Below, piece by piece: positions 8,110 through 16,970 of a stretch of 53,344 nucleotides of DNA. The notes under the pieces are model-generated. The model was given only the letters and a program-made list of their open reading frames with translations, was not told where the DNA came from and ran no database searches. Position 1 is the first letter of the stretch. Each line of letters begins with the position of its first letter. This stretch comes from Verrucomicrobia subdivision 6 bacterium (lineage in GTDB: Bacteria > Verrucomicrobiota > Verrucomicrobiia > Methylacidiphilales > Verrucolacustridaceae): contig CANESK010000003.1 of assembly GCA_947441075.1 (NCBI GenBank), positions 1 through 53,344 of the forward strand. The letters are read 5' to 3'. Position numbers and translations under genes: made by a program.

Positions 8110-9255
8110 TTAGTAAGGGCTTTTTTGAGTAAGAAAGTTGGGGGAGTACTCGGTGGGGTCGTAGGAGCGGTTCCAGAGGGGGGAGGTGGACCCTGAGAGA
8201 GGGGGGATGAGCCAGTCCCAGAGTCCGCGTACCGACCTTCCTTTTTTCGATTCGTCTTGTTCAAAACGCAGATGAGAGGCGGAGGCGGAGTGGTGGTCGA
8301 TGATGCGCACCCCTGCTTTTTGGAAAGAGTGGAGAACAGCGCGGTTTAGTTCGACGAGGGCACGATCCTTCCAAAGAGTGGAAGGCCGAGAGGTGTCGAG
8401 ACGGAGGCGGCGAGCAACATCTGGGAGAAGGTTGTAGCGATTTTCATCGGCAAAGTTCCGGGTTCCGATTTCGGTTTCCATATACCAACCACTGAAAGGG
8501 GCGGCAGGAAAGCTGATGCCTCCGATTTCGAGTTTCATATTGGAAACGACGGGGAGCGCGACCCAGCGAAGCCGGAGGGAGTTGAGGCAGGGGGAGTCGG
8601 GATGGCGGATAGAGACTTCTTGGGTGACTTTTTTTGGTGGTGGAAAAAGGCGGGGTTTTTTTTCAGGTAAAGAGATAACGATGGGGAGGAGATCGAAGGG
8701 GGTGCGTTTTTTTGGTGGGATCCAACCTAAGTGAAGGCAGAGGTCGGTAAAATCGGCTTCGGCGGGATCGCCGAGGATTTGCTTTTTATTGATTCGGTAG
8801 CCGGCGTATCGGCTGAGTTGGTAGTTCCAGATTCGGGGGCCGCGCCCTTTTGAATCGGCGGGCGGGAATACGGTGACGGTGGAGCGGATGTCGCCGTGGT
8901 GGGTGGCGTGCTTTAGGTGCTGAAGGCAACCGTGATAGATGTCTTCTTCGGTAGAAGCGTGGCGCTGATCGAGAACATCTAGTTTGGACCAAAAAAAGCG
9001 ACCGACACAACGGACGCTGTTGCGCCAAGCGAGCCGGCATCCGTAGGTGAGTTCGGGGAGGGTGAGTTGGTAGGTGCCTGATTTGGTGATTTGGGCTTGG
9101 GCTTGTTGGATGCGGGAAGCCGCGATGGTGGGAGCTTCTTTTTCAGACTGGAGCAGCTGAAAAAAAGCTTTGGCGGATTGGGTGAGGGGGATCGGTTTTT
9201 TGCGACCGGTGAGGCGAAGGCGCTCGGATAAGGCGAGAAAAGGGCAAGAGGACAT
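8110..9255 (-). CDS. nos: Bacterial nitric oxide synthase, oxygenase domain
   Basis: Read from ATG 9255 the protein has 381 residues, close to bacterial NOS (~360). It shows the proximal-thiolate motif WRNSVRCVGR with the heme-ligating Cys83, the arginine-binding segment PFSGWYMETEIGTRNFADE with substrate Glu262, the pterin-side DHHSAS at 320-325 and the C-terminal WDWLIPPLSGS. The enzyme oxidises L-arginine to citrulline and NO using electrons from separate reductases; no flavin reductase domain is attached, as in other bacteria. Translation could start further upstream (ATG at 9357), but that extension shows no conserved NOS sequence and would overlap the purD start. It appears to be the first gene of a minus-strand run. 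NOS is well known in Bacillus and Deinococcus and sporadic elsewhere. Confidence 0.93.
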   Translation of the reverse strand: MSSCPFLALSERLRLTGRKKPIPLTQSAKAFFQLLQSEKEAPTIAASRIQQAQAQITKSGTYQLTLPELTYGCRLAWRNSVRCVGRFFWSKLDVLDQRHASTEEDIYHGCLQHLKHATHHGDIRSTVTVFPPADSKGRGPRIWNYQLSRYAGYRINKKQILGDPAEADFTDLCLHLGWIPPKKRTPFDLLPIVISLPEKKPRLFPPPKKVTQEVSIRHPDSPCLNSLRLRWVALPVVSNMKLEIGGISFPAAPFSGWYMETEIGTRNFADENRYNLLPDVARRLRLDTSRPSTLWKDRALVELNRAVLHSFQKAGVRIIDHHSASASHLRFEQDESKKGRSVRGLWDWLIPPLSGSTSPLWNRSYDPTEYSPNFLTQKSPY

Positions 9256-9355
9256 GGGTAGTAGAGTACTCGGTTGGTGGACGGCGTAAAATCCCGTTGC
9301 GAGGAAGAAATCTTTGCTTTCGCATTGGCTGAAAGTTGCGAGAACAGAACGCTTC
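9256..9355. promoter_or_regulatory. Divergent intergenic region between nos and purD
   Basis: This 100-base gap must hold the promoters for both divergent genes if nos starts at 9255. I see no convincing -35/-10 pair or operator repeat. An in-frame ATG for nos at 9357 overlaps the purD ATG (9356) on the opposite strand, so the two coding regions could abut exactly. Confidence 0.4.
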
Positions 9356-10648
9356 ATGCTTGAGACATTTAGTGTGCTGATCATTGGGGGTGGGGGTAGG
9401 GAGCATGCCTTGGGGTGGGGTTTCGCACGGGATCCGCGGATAGAGAAGATCTGGTTCGCTCCGGGGAATGCGGGGACTTCGGAAATTGGGATTAACCTTC
9501 CTTTGGGGGTGACGGATTTGGTGGGAATCACCGATTGGGCGAAAAAGGAGAAGCCTGGATTAGTGGTGGTAGGGCCTGAGGTGCCGTTATGTGCAGGATT
9601 GGCGGACCGGTTAAGGGAGGTAGGGTTGAGGGTGTTTGGTCCTGGGGCGGATGGAGCGCAGTTGGAGGGGAGTAAATCGTTCTGCAAAGAGTTGCTGGTT
9701 GCTCAGAAAATCGCTACGGCACGAGCGGGTTCTTTTACGGATCAGGAAGAAGCGATTCGGTTTAGTGAGTCGCTTCCTCCGCGGCAAGTGGTCAAGGCGG
9801 ATGGGTTGGCTGGGGGAAAGGGGGTGGTGATGGCGGGTACTCATGCGGAAGCGGGTCAGGCGATTCGGGAGATGATGGAGGGACGAGTTTTCGGGGAGGC
9901 GGGAGCGAGGGTACTGATTGAGGAGTTTTTGGAAGGGGATGAGCTGAGTATTCATGCGGTAACGGATGGGAAAAGATTGGTGATTTTACCTTCGGCGCAG
10001 GATCACAAGCGGGTGGGGGATGGGGATAGGGGTTTGAACACGGGAGGAATGGGGGCATATGCGCCCGCGCCGAGGGCGACTCCCGACCTGCTTCGCGAGG
10101 TGGAGGAGAAGGTACTTCGCCCTACTTTGGAGGGTTTGCGGGCTAGGGGGATTGAGTATCGGGGGGTTCTTTATGCGGGGTTGATGTTGACGAGCGAGGG
10201 GCCAAAGGTGTTGGAGTTTAACTGTCGTTTTGGAGATCCCGAAACGGAGGTGCTTGTGCCGTTATTAGAAACGCCGCTTTGGGATCTGCTAGGGGCAGCG
10301 GCCGATGGGGATTTATCGAACCTTTCGATGCAAATTCGTAAAGGAGCGGCCTTAACGGTGGTGATAGCGGCGCCAGGTTATCCTGCGCAACCTTCTTTAG
10401 GTCAGAAAATTCAGATGGGTAATGGAGGGGTGGATTCGGTGGTTTTTCATGCGGGAACGAAAAAGGCAGGGTCGGAAGTGGTGGTGTCGGGAGGGCGGGT
10501 GTTGGCGGCGACGGGCTGGGGGGATGATCTGCGGACGGCGCGTGAGCGGGCTTATGGGGCGGTGCAGCGGGTTTCCTTTGCCGGAATGTATTTTCGTAGG
10601 GATATCGGGCATCGGGCTTTAGGAAAAGTTATTTACGATGCTCCGTAG
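9356..10648 (+). CDS. purD: Phosphoribosylamine-glycine ligase
   Basis: A protein of 430 residues that performs the ATP-dependent ligation of glycine to 5-phosphoribosylamine, the second step of purine synthesis. It begins VLIIGGGGREHALGW (the family N-terminal phosphate-binding loop) and has an ATP-grasp domain with VKADGLAGGKGV and the family signature EFNCRFGDPETE near its C-terminal third. ATG 9356 is chosen because the conserved N-terminus follows within five residues; an upstream ATG (9314) would add 14 unrelated residues. No other pur genes are nearby. It opens a plus-strand block running to 16.3 kb. Confidence 0.95.
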   Translation: MLETFSVLIIGGGGREHALGWGFARDPRIEKIWFAPGNAGTSEIGINLPLGVTDLVGITDWAKKEKPGLVVVGPEVPLCAGLADRLREVGLRVFGPGADGAQLEGSKSFCKELLVAQKIATARAGSFTDQEEAIRFSESLPPRQVVKADGLAGGKGVVMAGTHAEAGQAIREMMEGRVFGEAGARVLIEEFLEGDELSIHAVTDGKRLVILPSAQDHKRVGDGDRGLNTGGMGAYAPAPRATPDLLREVEEKVLRPTLEGLRARGIEYRGVLYAGLMLTSEGPKVLEFNCRFGDPETEVLVPLLETPLWDLLGAAADGDLSNLSMQIRKGAALTVVIAAPGYPAQPSLGQKIQMGNGGVDSVVFHAGTKKAGSEVVVSGGRVLAATGWGDDLRTARERAYGAVQRVSFAGMYFRRDIGHRALGKVIYDAP

Positions 10649-10693
10649 GTGGGGGGTGGCAGAATGAAAGGAAAAGGCTAGAGTAGGAGCTTG

Positions 10694-11896
10694 ATGAAAA
10701 CGGTGCGTATCCTTTCACTGCTAGCGATGGGGGCTTTTGTGGGGGTTTGGGTTTCGCCCAAGCTTCCTCTGATTGCAGGGAAGGTGACGGGAGTCATGGA
10801 GAAGATTCGGGCGCGGAATCGGGCTCCCTCGGCTGCCTCGATGAGTTCGGTGCCGATGCGACCTGCGGCCTTGCCCTCACCTCAACCGGTGAGTGGTTTA
10901 AAGCCTGTGGAGGCGGTGGAGATTGCGCGTCTTTTAGGATCGGAAGCGGGCGGGATTCCAGCGGAAGCGACGCCGATAAAAATGAGTCGGGTGCTTGAGC
11001 AGACCCGGGGGCGGATGGCGGTGACCGAGCCAAGAAAGACGGCATCTCCGGAGCGGCCATGGGTAGCGGAGTGGCTCCCTAACAATGTGGCGTATTGGAG
11101 GGTACGGAATTTAAGTCCCGCTCTAGCGGAAGCGATCGGAAGAGATTGGGCGGTGTGGCGGCAGAAGAATCCGTTGGGTGCAGTGCTCGATTTACGGGAG
11201 TGCCTGCCGTCGCAGAGTTTGGAAGCGGTGGCGGAAGTGTGTGGACTCTTCGTTACTCCTGGGGAGGTGCTTTTCACTTGGAAGGATGGGGCAGGGCGGG
11301 AAAAAGTGTTTCGTTCGGATCGGCAACCCTTGGGCTTGGGGTTGAGCACACCCTTGATCGTTCTGGTGGGGCCAAATCTGCGCGGGGCGGGTGAGTTGGT
11401 GGCCTCGATTTTGCAGGAGCGTGGGGGTGGAATTTTATTAGGGCAATCGACAGCGGGTCAGTTGGGTTGGCTAGCGGAGACGCGACTATCTTCGGGACGC
11501 TCTCTTTTTCGGATGCAGGGGGAGATTGTTCTGCCAGGGGGGCAGACGGAAACGGGTCGGCCTTTGCCTGCGGATGTAGATTTGGCGGGGGATGGGTTTG
11601 TGGATACGGAGATCTGGCCAGGGGGAGAGGCGACGATTGCCTCAACGGTAGCGGAAGTTCCTCCGATTAAGCGACCGAATGAAGCGTCCTTGATGAAGGA
11701 AGAGGAGATTGATTTAGAGGAGTATATTCCAACAACAGGCACGGCGAAGGAGAGTGAAGTGAAAAGACCCCCGCAGGATCGGGTTTTACAAAGGGCGGGG
11801 GACTTGCTCCGCGCGATTCGAAAAGTACCACCGACGAGGAGAGCGGCATTTGACCCAAGCCTTTTCCGAGGCCAAGTTAGTGATTCCTTTATTTAA
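10694..11896 (+). CDS. S41 peptidase-like protein lacking the catalytic Ser-Lys dyad
   Basis: The protein has 400 residues from ATG 10694, which has GGAG five bases upstream (10686-10689). Residues ~5-25 are a signal peptide or anchor, followed by a Pro/Ala-rich linker. From ~135 there is an S41 (CtpA-like) fold: [20 protein letters not shown] matches the DLRDNPGG strand-loop, and [18 protein letters not shown] aligns with [18 protein letters not shown]. At the nucleophile position Ser is replaced by Gly231, and the later lysine (TFGKG) aligns with Gln256 in TAGQLG. It is therefore probably not a protease; it may be a scaffold or binding protein. No PDZ domain is seen. An active S41 homologue is encoded at 26548. 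It lies between purD and the glyA fusion, 11 bases from the latter. Confidence 0.68.
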   Translation: MKTVRILSLLAMGAFVGVWVSPKLPLIAGKVTGVMEKIRARNRAPSAASMSSVPMRPAALPSPQPVSGLKPVEAVEIARLLGSEAGGIPAEATPIKMSRVLEQTRGRMAVTEPRKTASPERPWVAEWLPNNVAYWRVRNLSPALAEAIGRDWAVWRQKNPLGAVLDLRECLPSQSLEAVAEVCGLFVTPGEVLFTWKDGAGREKVFRSDRQPLGLGLSTPLIVLVGPNLRGAGELVASILQERGGGILLGQSTAGQLGWLAETRLSSGRSLFRMQGEIVLPGGQTETGRPLPADVDLAGDGFVDTEIWPGGEATIASTVAEVPPIKRPNEASLMKEEEIDLEEYIPTTGTAKESEVKRPPQDRVLQRAGDLLRAIRKVPPTRRAAFDPSLFRGQVSDSFI

Positions 11897-11907
11897 GAAC
11901 CCCCAAG

Positions 11908-14085
11908 ATGAAAAATGTACTTTTTATTTGTACGGGCAATGTTTGCCGAAGCCCAATGGCAGAGGGGTTGTCGCGACTCGCCATGGGTGAGAGTCGGGAG
12001 GTTACCTTTAGTTCAGCAGGAATCGGTGCAGTTTTAGGGCAGGCGCCCAGTCCGTACGCGGTTGAGGTGATGAGGGATTTGGGATGTGATATTTCGCGGC
12101 AAAGGAGTCAACCCACCACGGCTGAGGTGGTGCGTAAGGCGGACTATATTTTTGTCATGACCTATGGGCATCTCGATTCGATGCTTCTGCTGTATCCGGC
12201 GGCAGCGGATAAAATTTTTCTACTGCGTGAATTCCAACCGGGTCTCTCCCCTGATGAGCGGGAGGTGGATGATCCGATTGGCCAAACGGTGGCGGTGTAC
12301 CGGGCATGTCGGGATCAGATTCAGCAGTCGATCCCCTTCCTAATGGAGGTGGTGCAGAGTGGAGTGGTGGCGACATCCGCGAGTGCGGCGGCGGGGCAGA
12401 TCTGTATTGGGTTGGCTGGTGATTCGGCGGGGCGAGTTCTTCTGTCGGAAGCGAGGGAGGTGTTGAGGCAAGAGGGTTGTACGGTTTTCAATTTGCCGGC
12501 AGGGAATGGGGCGGAGTATCCCGAGATTGCGCAAGTGGTTGCGCAAGCAATTCGAGGAGGAAGGATTCAAGGGGCGGTGGTGGTGGGAAGATCGGGGATG
12601 GGATTGTGCATGGCATCAAACCGTTTTCCTAAGGTGCGGGCGGTGGTGGCCGGATCGCCCGAGGCGGCACGTTGTGCGCGGGAGCGGTTTCACGCAAATG
12701 TGTTGTGCTTGGGTGCGGATGAGTTGGGTGCGGCGGATGCGCGAGCGTGCGTACAGGAGTGGATTGCGACTCCCTTTGCGGGCGCACGGTATGAGGAGAG
12801 AATTAATCGGCTGGAAGGGATGGGGGGGGCAAGTGCCGCGGATCCTGTGGGCGCTGATCTGGCGAGGACGGATGGATTGGTGGCCGAAGCGATTCGGCGT
12901 GAGCATCGGCGTCAGTCGGAAAATATTGAGCTAATCGCTTCGGAAAACTTTACCAGTCCTGCGGTGATGCAGGCCCAAGGGTCTTGTCTGACGAATAAGT
13001 ATGCTGAGGGTTATCCTGGGAAGCGGTGGTATGGAGGATGCGAGTTTGTGGATGAAGTGGAGCAGGCGGCGATTGATCGGGCGAAGGAGTTGTTTGGGGC
13101 GGAGCATGCGAATGTGCAGCCGCATTCAGGAGCGCAAGCGAACACGGCGGTCTATTTCGCTTTTCTGAAGCATGGGGATAAAATTTTGACGATGGATTTG
13201 GCGCACGGGGGCCATTTGACCCATGGGCATCCGAAGAACTTTTCTGGAATGTTCTACACCGTGCGACATTATGGGGTTGATCCAACGACGGAACGGATCG
13301 ATTACGAATTATTGGAGAAGGCGGCGTTGGAGTTCCAACCAAAGATGATTACGGTGGGGGCTTCGGCTTATTCTCGCCTGTTGGACTATGCCAGGATGAG
13401 GGAGATTGCCGATAAGGTGGGGGCACTACTTTTCGCGGATATGGCGCACGTGTCCGGGTTGGTGGCGGGAGGGGTGCATCCGAGTCCGGTGCCTTATGCG
13501 GATTTTGTGACGACGACAACGCACAAGGGGTTGCGAGGTCCGCGGGGGGGAATTATTTTATGTAAAGCGAAGTACGCCAAGGAAATTGATTCGATGGTAT
13601 TTCCCGGGGTACAGGGAGGGCCTTTGATGCACGTGATCGCAGGGAAGGCAGTCTGTTTTCTGGAGGCTTTGAAGCCTGAGTTTAAGTTGTATCAAGCGCA
13701 GGTGGTGAGGAATGCGCGAGCTTTAGCGGAGGGATTAAAGAAACACGGATACAAGATTGTATCTGGGGGAACGGATAATCATTTAATGTTGGTGGATCTG
13801 AGACCTGCGGGGATGGATGGTAAGGTAGCGCAGGAAGCGTTGGATGCGGCTGGGATTACAGCGAATAAGAACTCGATTCCGTTTGATACGGCTTCGCCGA
13901 TGCGTCCTTCGGGGATTCGATTAGGGACGCCTGCGATGACGACGAGGGGAATGAAGGAGTCAGAAATGTTCGATATTGCGAATTTGATTCATCAAGCCTT
14001 ACAAAAACGAAATGATCCTGCGGGGTTAGAAGTCGTGCGGGGTGAAGTTCGCCGGTTGACGGCGCTATTTCCGTTGGCGAGCTAG
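11908..14085 (+). CDS. glyA: Three-domain fusion: low-molecular-weight protein phosphatase + RpiB-like + serine hydroxymethyltransferase
   Basis: One uninterrupted frame encodes 725 residues. Residues 1-~150 are a low-molecular-weight phosphatase: CX5R loop CTGNVCRS near the N-terminus and general-acid DDPIGQ. Residues ~157-298 match RpiB/LacAB: the ANVLCLGAD strand is kept, but the active-site segment reads [16 protein letters not shown] where the family has CGTGIG, and the HD pair after the first strand is DS. Residues ~310-725 are a full SHMT with [10 protein letters not shown], the GGHLTHG loop and PLP lysine K540 in [18 protein letters not shown] makes glycine and methylene-THF from serine. 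In Bacillus subtilis ywlE (arginine phosphatase), ywlF (rpiB) and glyA are neighbours in this order, so the fusion follows that cluster. The phosphatase has Val where YwlE has the specificity Thr, so its substrate is unclear. Confidence 0.92.
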   Translation: MKNVLFICTGNVCRSPMAEGLSRLAMGESREVTFSSAGIGAVLGQAPSPYAVEVMRDLGCDISRQRSQPTTAEVVRKADYIFVMTYGHLDSMLLLYPAAADKIFLLREFQPGLSPDEREVDDPIGQTVAVYRACRDQIQQSIPFLMEVVQSGVVATSASAAAGQICIGLAGDSAGRVLLSEAREVLRQEGCTVFNLPAGNGAEYPEIAQVVAQAIRGGRIQGAVVVGRSGMGLCMASNRFPKVRAVVAGSPEAARCARERFHANVLCLGADELGAADARACVQEWIATPFAGARYEERINRLEGMGGASAADPVGADLARTDGLVAEAIRREHRRQSENIELIASENFTSPAVMQAQGSCLTNKYAEGYPGKRWYGGCEFVDEVEQAAIDRAKELFGAEHANVQPHSGAQANTAVYFAFLKHGDKILTMDLAHGGHLTHGHPKNFSGMFYTVRHYGVDPTTERIDYELLEKAALEFQPKMITVGASAYSRLLDYARMREIADKVGALLFADMAHVSGLVAGGVHPSPVPYADFVTTTTHKGLRGPRGGIILCKAKYAKEIDSMVFPGVQGGPLMHVIAGKAVCFLEALKPEFKLYQAQVVRNARALAEGLKKHGYKIVSGGTDNHLMLVDLRPAGMDGKVAQEALDAAGITANKNSIPFDTASPMRPSGIRLGTPAMTTRGMKESEMFDIANLIHQALQKRNDPAGLEVVRGEVRRLTALFPLAS

Positions 14086-14093
14086 GGGTTTCT

Positions 14094-14399
14094 CTGGCTA
14101 CCCCAACTGACTTGCAGGTCATTGGGGCGGAGTTGGCTATTCGGTGGCCCGACGGCAAGGAAAGTTATCTGGCGCTGGAAACGTTAAGAAAGAGTTGCCC
14201 TTGTGCGGCTTGTGCTGGAGAACCTGGGTTGACGCGATCGGTGCCAGGTTTGGGGCAAAAGTTGACGGAGGAGAGTTTTCGTTTGAAGGGAATGCAGAGG
14301 GTTGGAGGGTATGCGATTCAGCCGACTTGGGAAGATGGCCATGGGAGTGGAATTTATTCGTGGGATTATTTGCAGAAGATTGCGCCTCCGACCTCATGA
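14094..14399 (+). CDS. DUF971 protein (GBBH-like N-terminal domain), likely CTG start
   Basis: The 101-residue small domain has the conserved layout LAIRWPDGKESYLALETLR, a Cys cluster CPCAAC, VGGYAIQP and DGHGSGIYSWDYL. DUF971 is the Zn-binding N-terminal domain seen in gamma-butyrobetaine hydroxylase and as a stand-alone protein tied to Fe-S or apo-protein handling; its exact role is unknown. The usual family start (PTDLQxIGxELAI) is present, but no ATG, GTG or TTG precedes it in frame. The first standard codon, TTG 14112, would cut off the PTD. CTG at 14094, nine bases after the glyA stop, would restore MATPTDLQ. The gene ends in an ATGA overlap with the MFS gene. Confidence 0.8.
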   Translation: MATPTDLQVIGAELAIRWPDGKESYLALETLRKSCPCAACAGEPGLTRSVPGLGQKLTEESFRLKGMQRVGGYAIQPTWEDGHGSGIYSWDYLQKIAPPTS

Positions 14400-15640
14400 A
14401 GGAGCGAGAGAGAGTTGGGCCTGCGGGGAGGGGAGAGATTTTCGCTTGGTGTTGGTACGACTTTGCAAACAGCGCGTTTGTTACGGTGGTGATCACGGTG
14501 GTGGGTGGAGTTTATTTTACGAAAACCATTTGTGGTGCGGCGAGTTGGGCGGAGTTTGCTTGGGGCACGACGTTATCGGTCTCGGCTGGGCTGGCGATGG
14601 GGGTAGGTCCATTTCTAGGGCGTTGGGCCGATCGGCGGGCGTCGAAAAAAAAGGCGCTGGTGGTGGCGACAGTGGTGTGTGTGGTGGGGACGGTGCTTTT
14701 TGGTGGGGTGAGGTGGGGGGTGATTGGGGCGATGATGGTGCTGGTAATAGCGAACGGGGCTTTTTTATTAGGGGAGAATCTGGTGGCGTCGTTTTTGCCT
14801 GAGTTAGCTGAATCAGGGAAGAGGGGTCGGGTAAGTGCGTATGGTTGGGCTTTTGGGTATCTGGGCGGGTTGAGTTCGTTGGGCTTGGCGTTATTTCTTT
14901 TGCGCGAGGGTGGGGAATGGGCGACGAGGAGGGTTTTCTTGGCGACGGCGGTTTTTATGTTTCTGGCGTCTTTGCCGACGATACTTTTCTTGCGGGAGCG
15001 AGCGGTACCGAGGATGGGTCAGGCGGTTGAGCTGGGTTGGAGAATGATTTGGCGGACGCTGGGTGAGCATCCCGAACTGGTGTGGTTATTGACCGGTTTG
15101 GCGGTGGCGTTATCGGGGCTGAGTGCGGTGGTGGGGTTTGCTTCGATTTACGCGACGCAGGAGATTGGTTTTACTTTGGAGGGGACGGTGAAGCTTTTCG
15201 TTTGTTTACAGGTGGCGGCGGCGTTGGGAGCACTGGCGACGGGGCCTTGGCAGGATCGGGTGGGGTCGAGGTGGGTGTTGTTGAGCTCCTTGGGAGTGTG
15301 GGTGTTGGTGAGTGTAGCCGCGTTTTACAGTCGATCGGTTGAATCCTTTTATGGGGTGGCGGCATTGGCAGGGGTAGGGATGGGTTGGTTGCAGTCGGCA
15401 GGGCGAGCGGCGGTAGCGGAGCTTACGCCAGAGGGGAGGGAGGGGGAGTTATTCGGTTTGTGGGGGTTTGCGGGAAAGTTAGCGGGGATTGTGGGGCCTT
15501 TGCTCTTTGGTGGTTTGGTGGTGTTATTCGGAATGCGTGGGGCGATTTTGCTCAATGGGGTCTGGTTTTTGCTGGGGGCGGTGCTTTTGTCGCGGGTAGG
15601 GTGGAGGGGTGAGAGACCGTTCGTGGAGCCAAGGAGATAG
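14396..15640 (+). CDS. MFS transporter, UMF1/Atg22-like family
   Basis: A protein of 414 residues with about 12 hydrophobic segments. It opens with WCWYDFANSAFVTVVIT, the hallmark of the UMF1 (vacuole effluxer Atg22-like) branch of the major facilitator superfamily. The cytoplasmic loop GRWADRRASKKKAL after helix 2 is the MFS motif A equivalent. Fungal Atg22 exports amino acids; substrates of bacterial members are not established. The ATG at 14396 overlaps the DUF971 stop. The frame is open upstream, but that stretch is only another reading of the DUF971 gene. Confidence 0.85.
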   Translation: MKERERVGPAGRGEIFAWCWYDFANSAFVTVVITVVGGVYFTKTICGAASWAEFAWGTTLSVSAGLAMGVGPFLGRWADRRASKKKALVVATVVCVVGTVLFGGVRWGVIGAMMVLVIANGAFLLGENLVASFLPELAESGKRGRVSAYGWAFGYLGGLSSLGLALFLLREGGEWATRRVFLATAVFMFLASLPTILFLRERAVPRMGQAVELGWRMIWRTLGEHPELVWLLTGLAVALSGLSAVVGFASIYATQEIGFTLEGTVKLFVCLQVAAALGALATGPWQDRVGSRWVLLSSLGVWVLVSVAAFYSRSVESFYGVAALAGVGMGWLQSAGRAAVAELTPEGREGELFGLWGFAGKLAGIVGPLLFGGLVVLFGMRGAILLNGVWFLLGAVLLSRVGWRGERPFVEPRR

Positions 15641-15695
15641 CGAGGACAAGAGGAAAGAGCTCGGGGCGTATCGGATGTTGGGGTTAGGGCGGGAG

Positions 15696-16325
15696 ATGAA
15701 ATCGATTCGACGAAGATCGGCCACGGATCAAGTTGGGCTCTATCGTTATATTGGGGATGGGACAGCGGAGCGGCCTTGGTTGAAGGTGACGCGGGCGGAG
15801 TATTTAATCACGAGAAGGAAGGCGCAGGTCGAGTGTTTGGGGATGAGGTCGGCGACGGATGTGGATCAGTTAAAAATTGAGAGAAAGACTTATGATCAGT
15901 TGGCGGCAAGGGAATCGACCGCGGCGGGATTACGGGAGGCGTTTCGACAGGCGCATGGGCGGGGGATGACGGCGCGGGAGTTGGAGTTATATGGAAAAGC
16001 AGCGGGAGAGGCGGGCCTTGAATTTAAGCCTGATTTAAAGGCGAAGGCTTCAGGGATGCGGAGGAGGTTGATGGCAGAGGTGGTGGAGAAAGTGGAGAAT
16101 CGAGTACGGGGCGGGCAGATTCGGATGCAGGAGGTTTGGGCGGCGGTGGCGGGAGAGGAGACAGCTCAGGAGTCGATGTTGGAATATATCAATGGATTCA
16201 AGGGGGTGGCGTGGATTCGTTGTTTAAGTTCGACGAGGCGTCACGAGATTGGGCGGAGGATGGGACTAAAAGAGAAGCTCTCGGAGAAGCTTGGGGTAAA
16301 GATTCGGCGGTTAGCGTTTCGGTAA
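15696..16325 (+). CDS. Protein with DciA-like (DUF721) C-terminal domain
   Basis: A basic protein of 209 residues. The first ~120 residues (Lys/Arg/Glu-rich, helical) match nothing I know. Residues ~125-209 have the DUF721 pattern: QEVWAAVAGEETAQESMLEY, then GVAWIRCLSSTRRHEIG and a C-terminal KLGVKIRRLAF strand. DciA loads the replicative helicase in bacteria that lack DnaC or DnaI, which include most PVC bacteria. The assignment rests on the C-terminal pattern only. Start ATG 15696 is chosen among several upstream options because the upstream residues overlap the intergenic region after the MFS gene. It is the last gene of the plus-strand block. Confidence 0.55.
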   Translation: MKSIRRRSATDQVGLYRYIGDGTAERPWLKVTRAEYLITRRKAQVECLGMRSATDVDQLKIERKTYDQLAARESTAAGLREAFRQAHGRGMTARELELYGKAAGEAGLEFKPDLKAKASGMRRRLMAEVVEKVENRVRGGQIRMQEVWAAVAGEETAQESMLEYINGFKGVAWIRCLSSTRRHEIGRRMGLKEKLSEKLGVKIRRLAFR

Positions 16326-16367
16326 GGCACTAGTTAGTCAGGCGTGTGGGCGTTGAGGAGCTAGAAG

Positions 16368-16970
16368 TTAGTATTTTACGCTGCAGCCGTAGGATTTTGT
16401 TTGGGGAGTAGGGACGGGTTTGCCAGCGAGGGCGGCGTCGAGAGTTTCGCGAACGTAGTTGGTTGCTTTGGCGCAATCGGCGGGGTTGGCAGATGGGATA
16501 CTATCGATAGCACCCGCGTAGATAACTTTTCCATCGGGGTTGATGATAAAAATATCGGGGGTGGTTTTTGCACCGTATTTCTGGCCGACATCTCCTGAAG
16601 GATCGAGGAGGACGGCGGTGGAAGAGGCCCCCATATCTTTACGGTTGGCTTCGGCTTGAGGTCCGGTGCAGTGGCCTTGTTTGCCTGGGGCGGAGGAGAT
16701 GATCGAGAGCCAGATGACGCCTTTGGCGGTGTACTCCTTTTGGAGCTTTTGCATGTTTCCGCTGGAGTACTGTTTTTTGACAAATGGACAGTCGTGGTTC
16801 ATCCATTCGAGGACAACAAATTTGCCTGCGTAGGTGGAAAGTTTTTGAGAATTATCCTTCGAGTCTTTGAGGTTAAAGTCGGGTGCGGGTTCCCCTGGTT
16901 CGACTTGAGCGAGGGCAGTCAGGCAGAGAGCGAAGAAGGTGGAGCTGGTAAGGAGGAGACTTTTGATCAT
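16368..16970 (-). CDS. Exported thioredoxin-fold redoxin (AhpC/TSA type)
   Basis: A protein of 200 residues with an N-terminal signal peptide (~21 residues, ending LTALAQ). A thioredoxin-like fold follows: GEPAPDFNLKDS, then the redox loop NHDCPFVKKQY with a single active-site Cys61 (CPFV instead of CxxC), and the cis-proline strand KTTPDIFIINPDGKVIYAGAID. This sub-family often has a YGCSVKY-like tail with another Cys, as here. It probably acts as a periplasmic thiol peroxidase or thiol-disulfide protein; the physiological partner is unknown. It converges with the DciA-like gene and lies 107 bases downstream of the peroxiredoxin gene. Confidence 0.82.
   Translation of the reverse strand: MIKSLLLTSSTFFALCLTALAQVEPGEPAPDFNLKDSKDNSQKLSTYAGKFVVLEWMNHDCPFVKKQYSSGNMQKLQKEYTAKGVIWLSIISSAPGKQGHCTGPQAEANRKDMGASSTAVLLDPSGDVGQKYGAKTTPDIFIINPDGKVIYAGAIDSIPSANPADCAKATNYVRETLDAALAGKPVPTPQTKSYGCSVKY

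Noticed and set aside
9256-9687. Extension of the nitric oxide synthase frame to 9687
   Set aside because: The added residues show no NOS similarity, and the region beyond 9356 is purD on the other strand.
14144-14395. A longer start for the MFS transporter
   Set aside because: It is a shadow frame of the DUF971 gene; the conserved transporter N-terminus starts just after ATG 14396.
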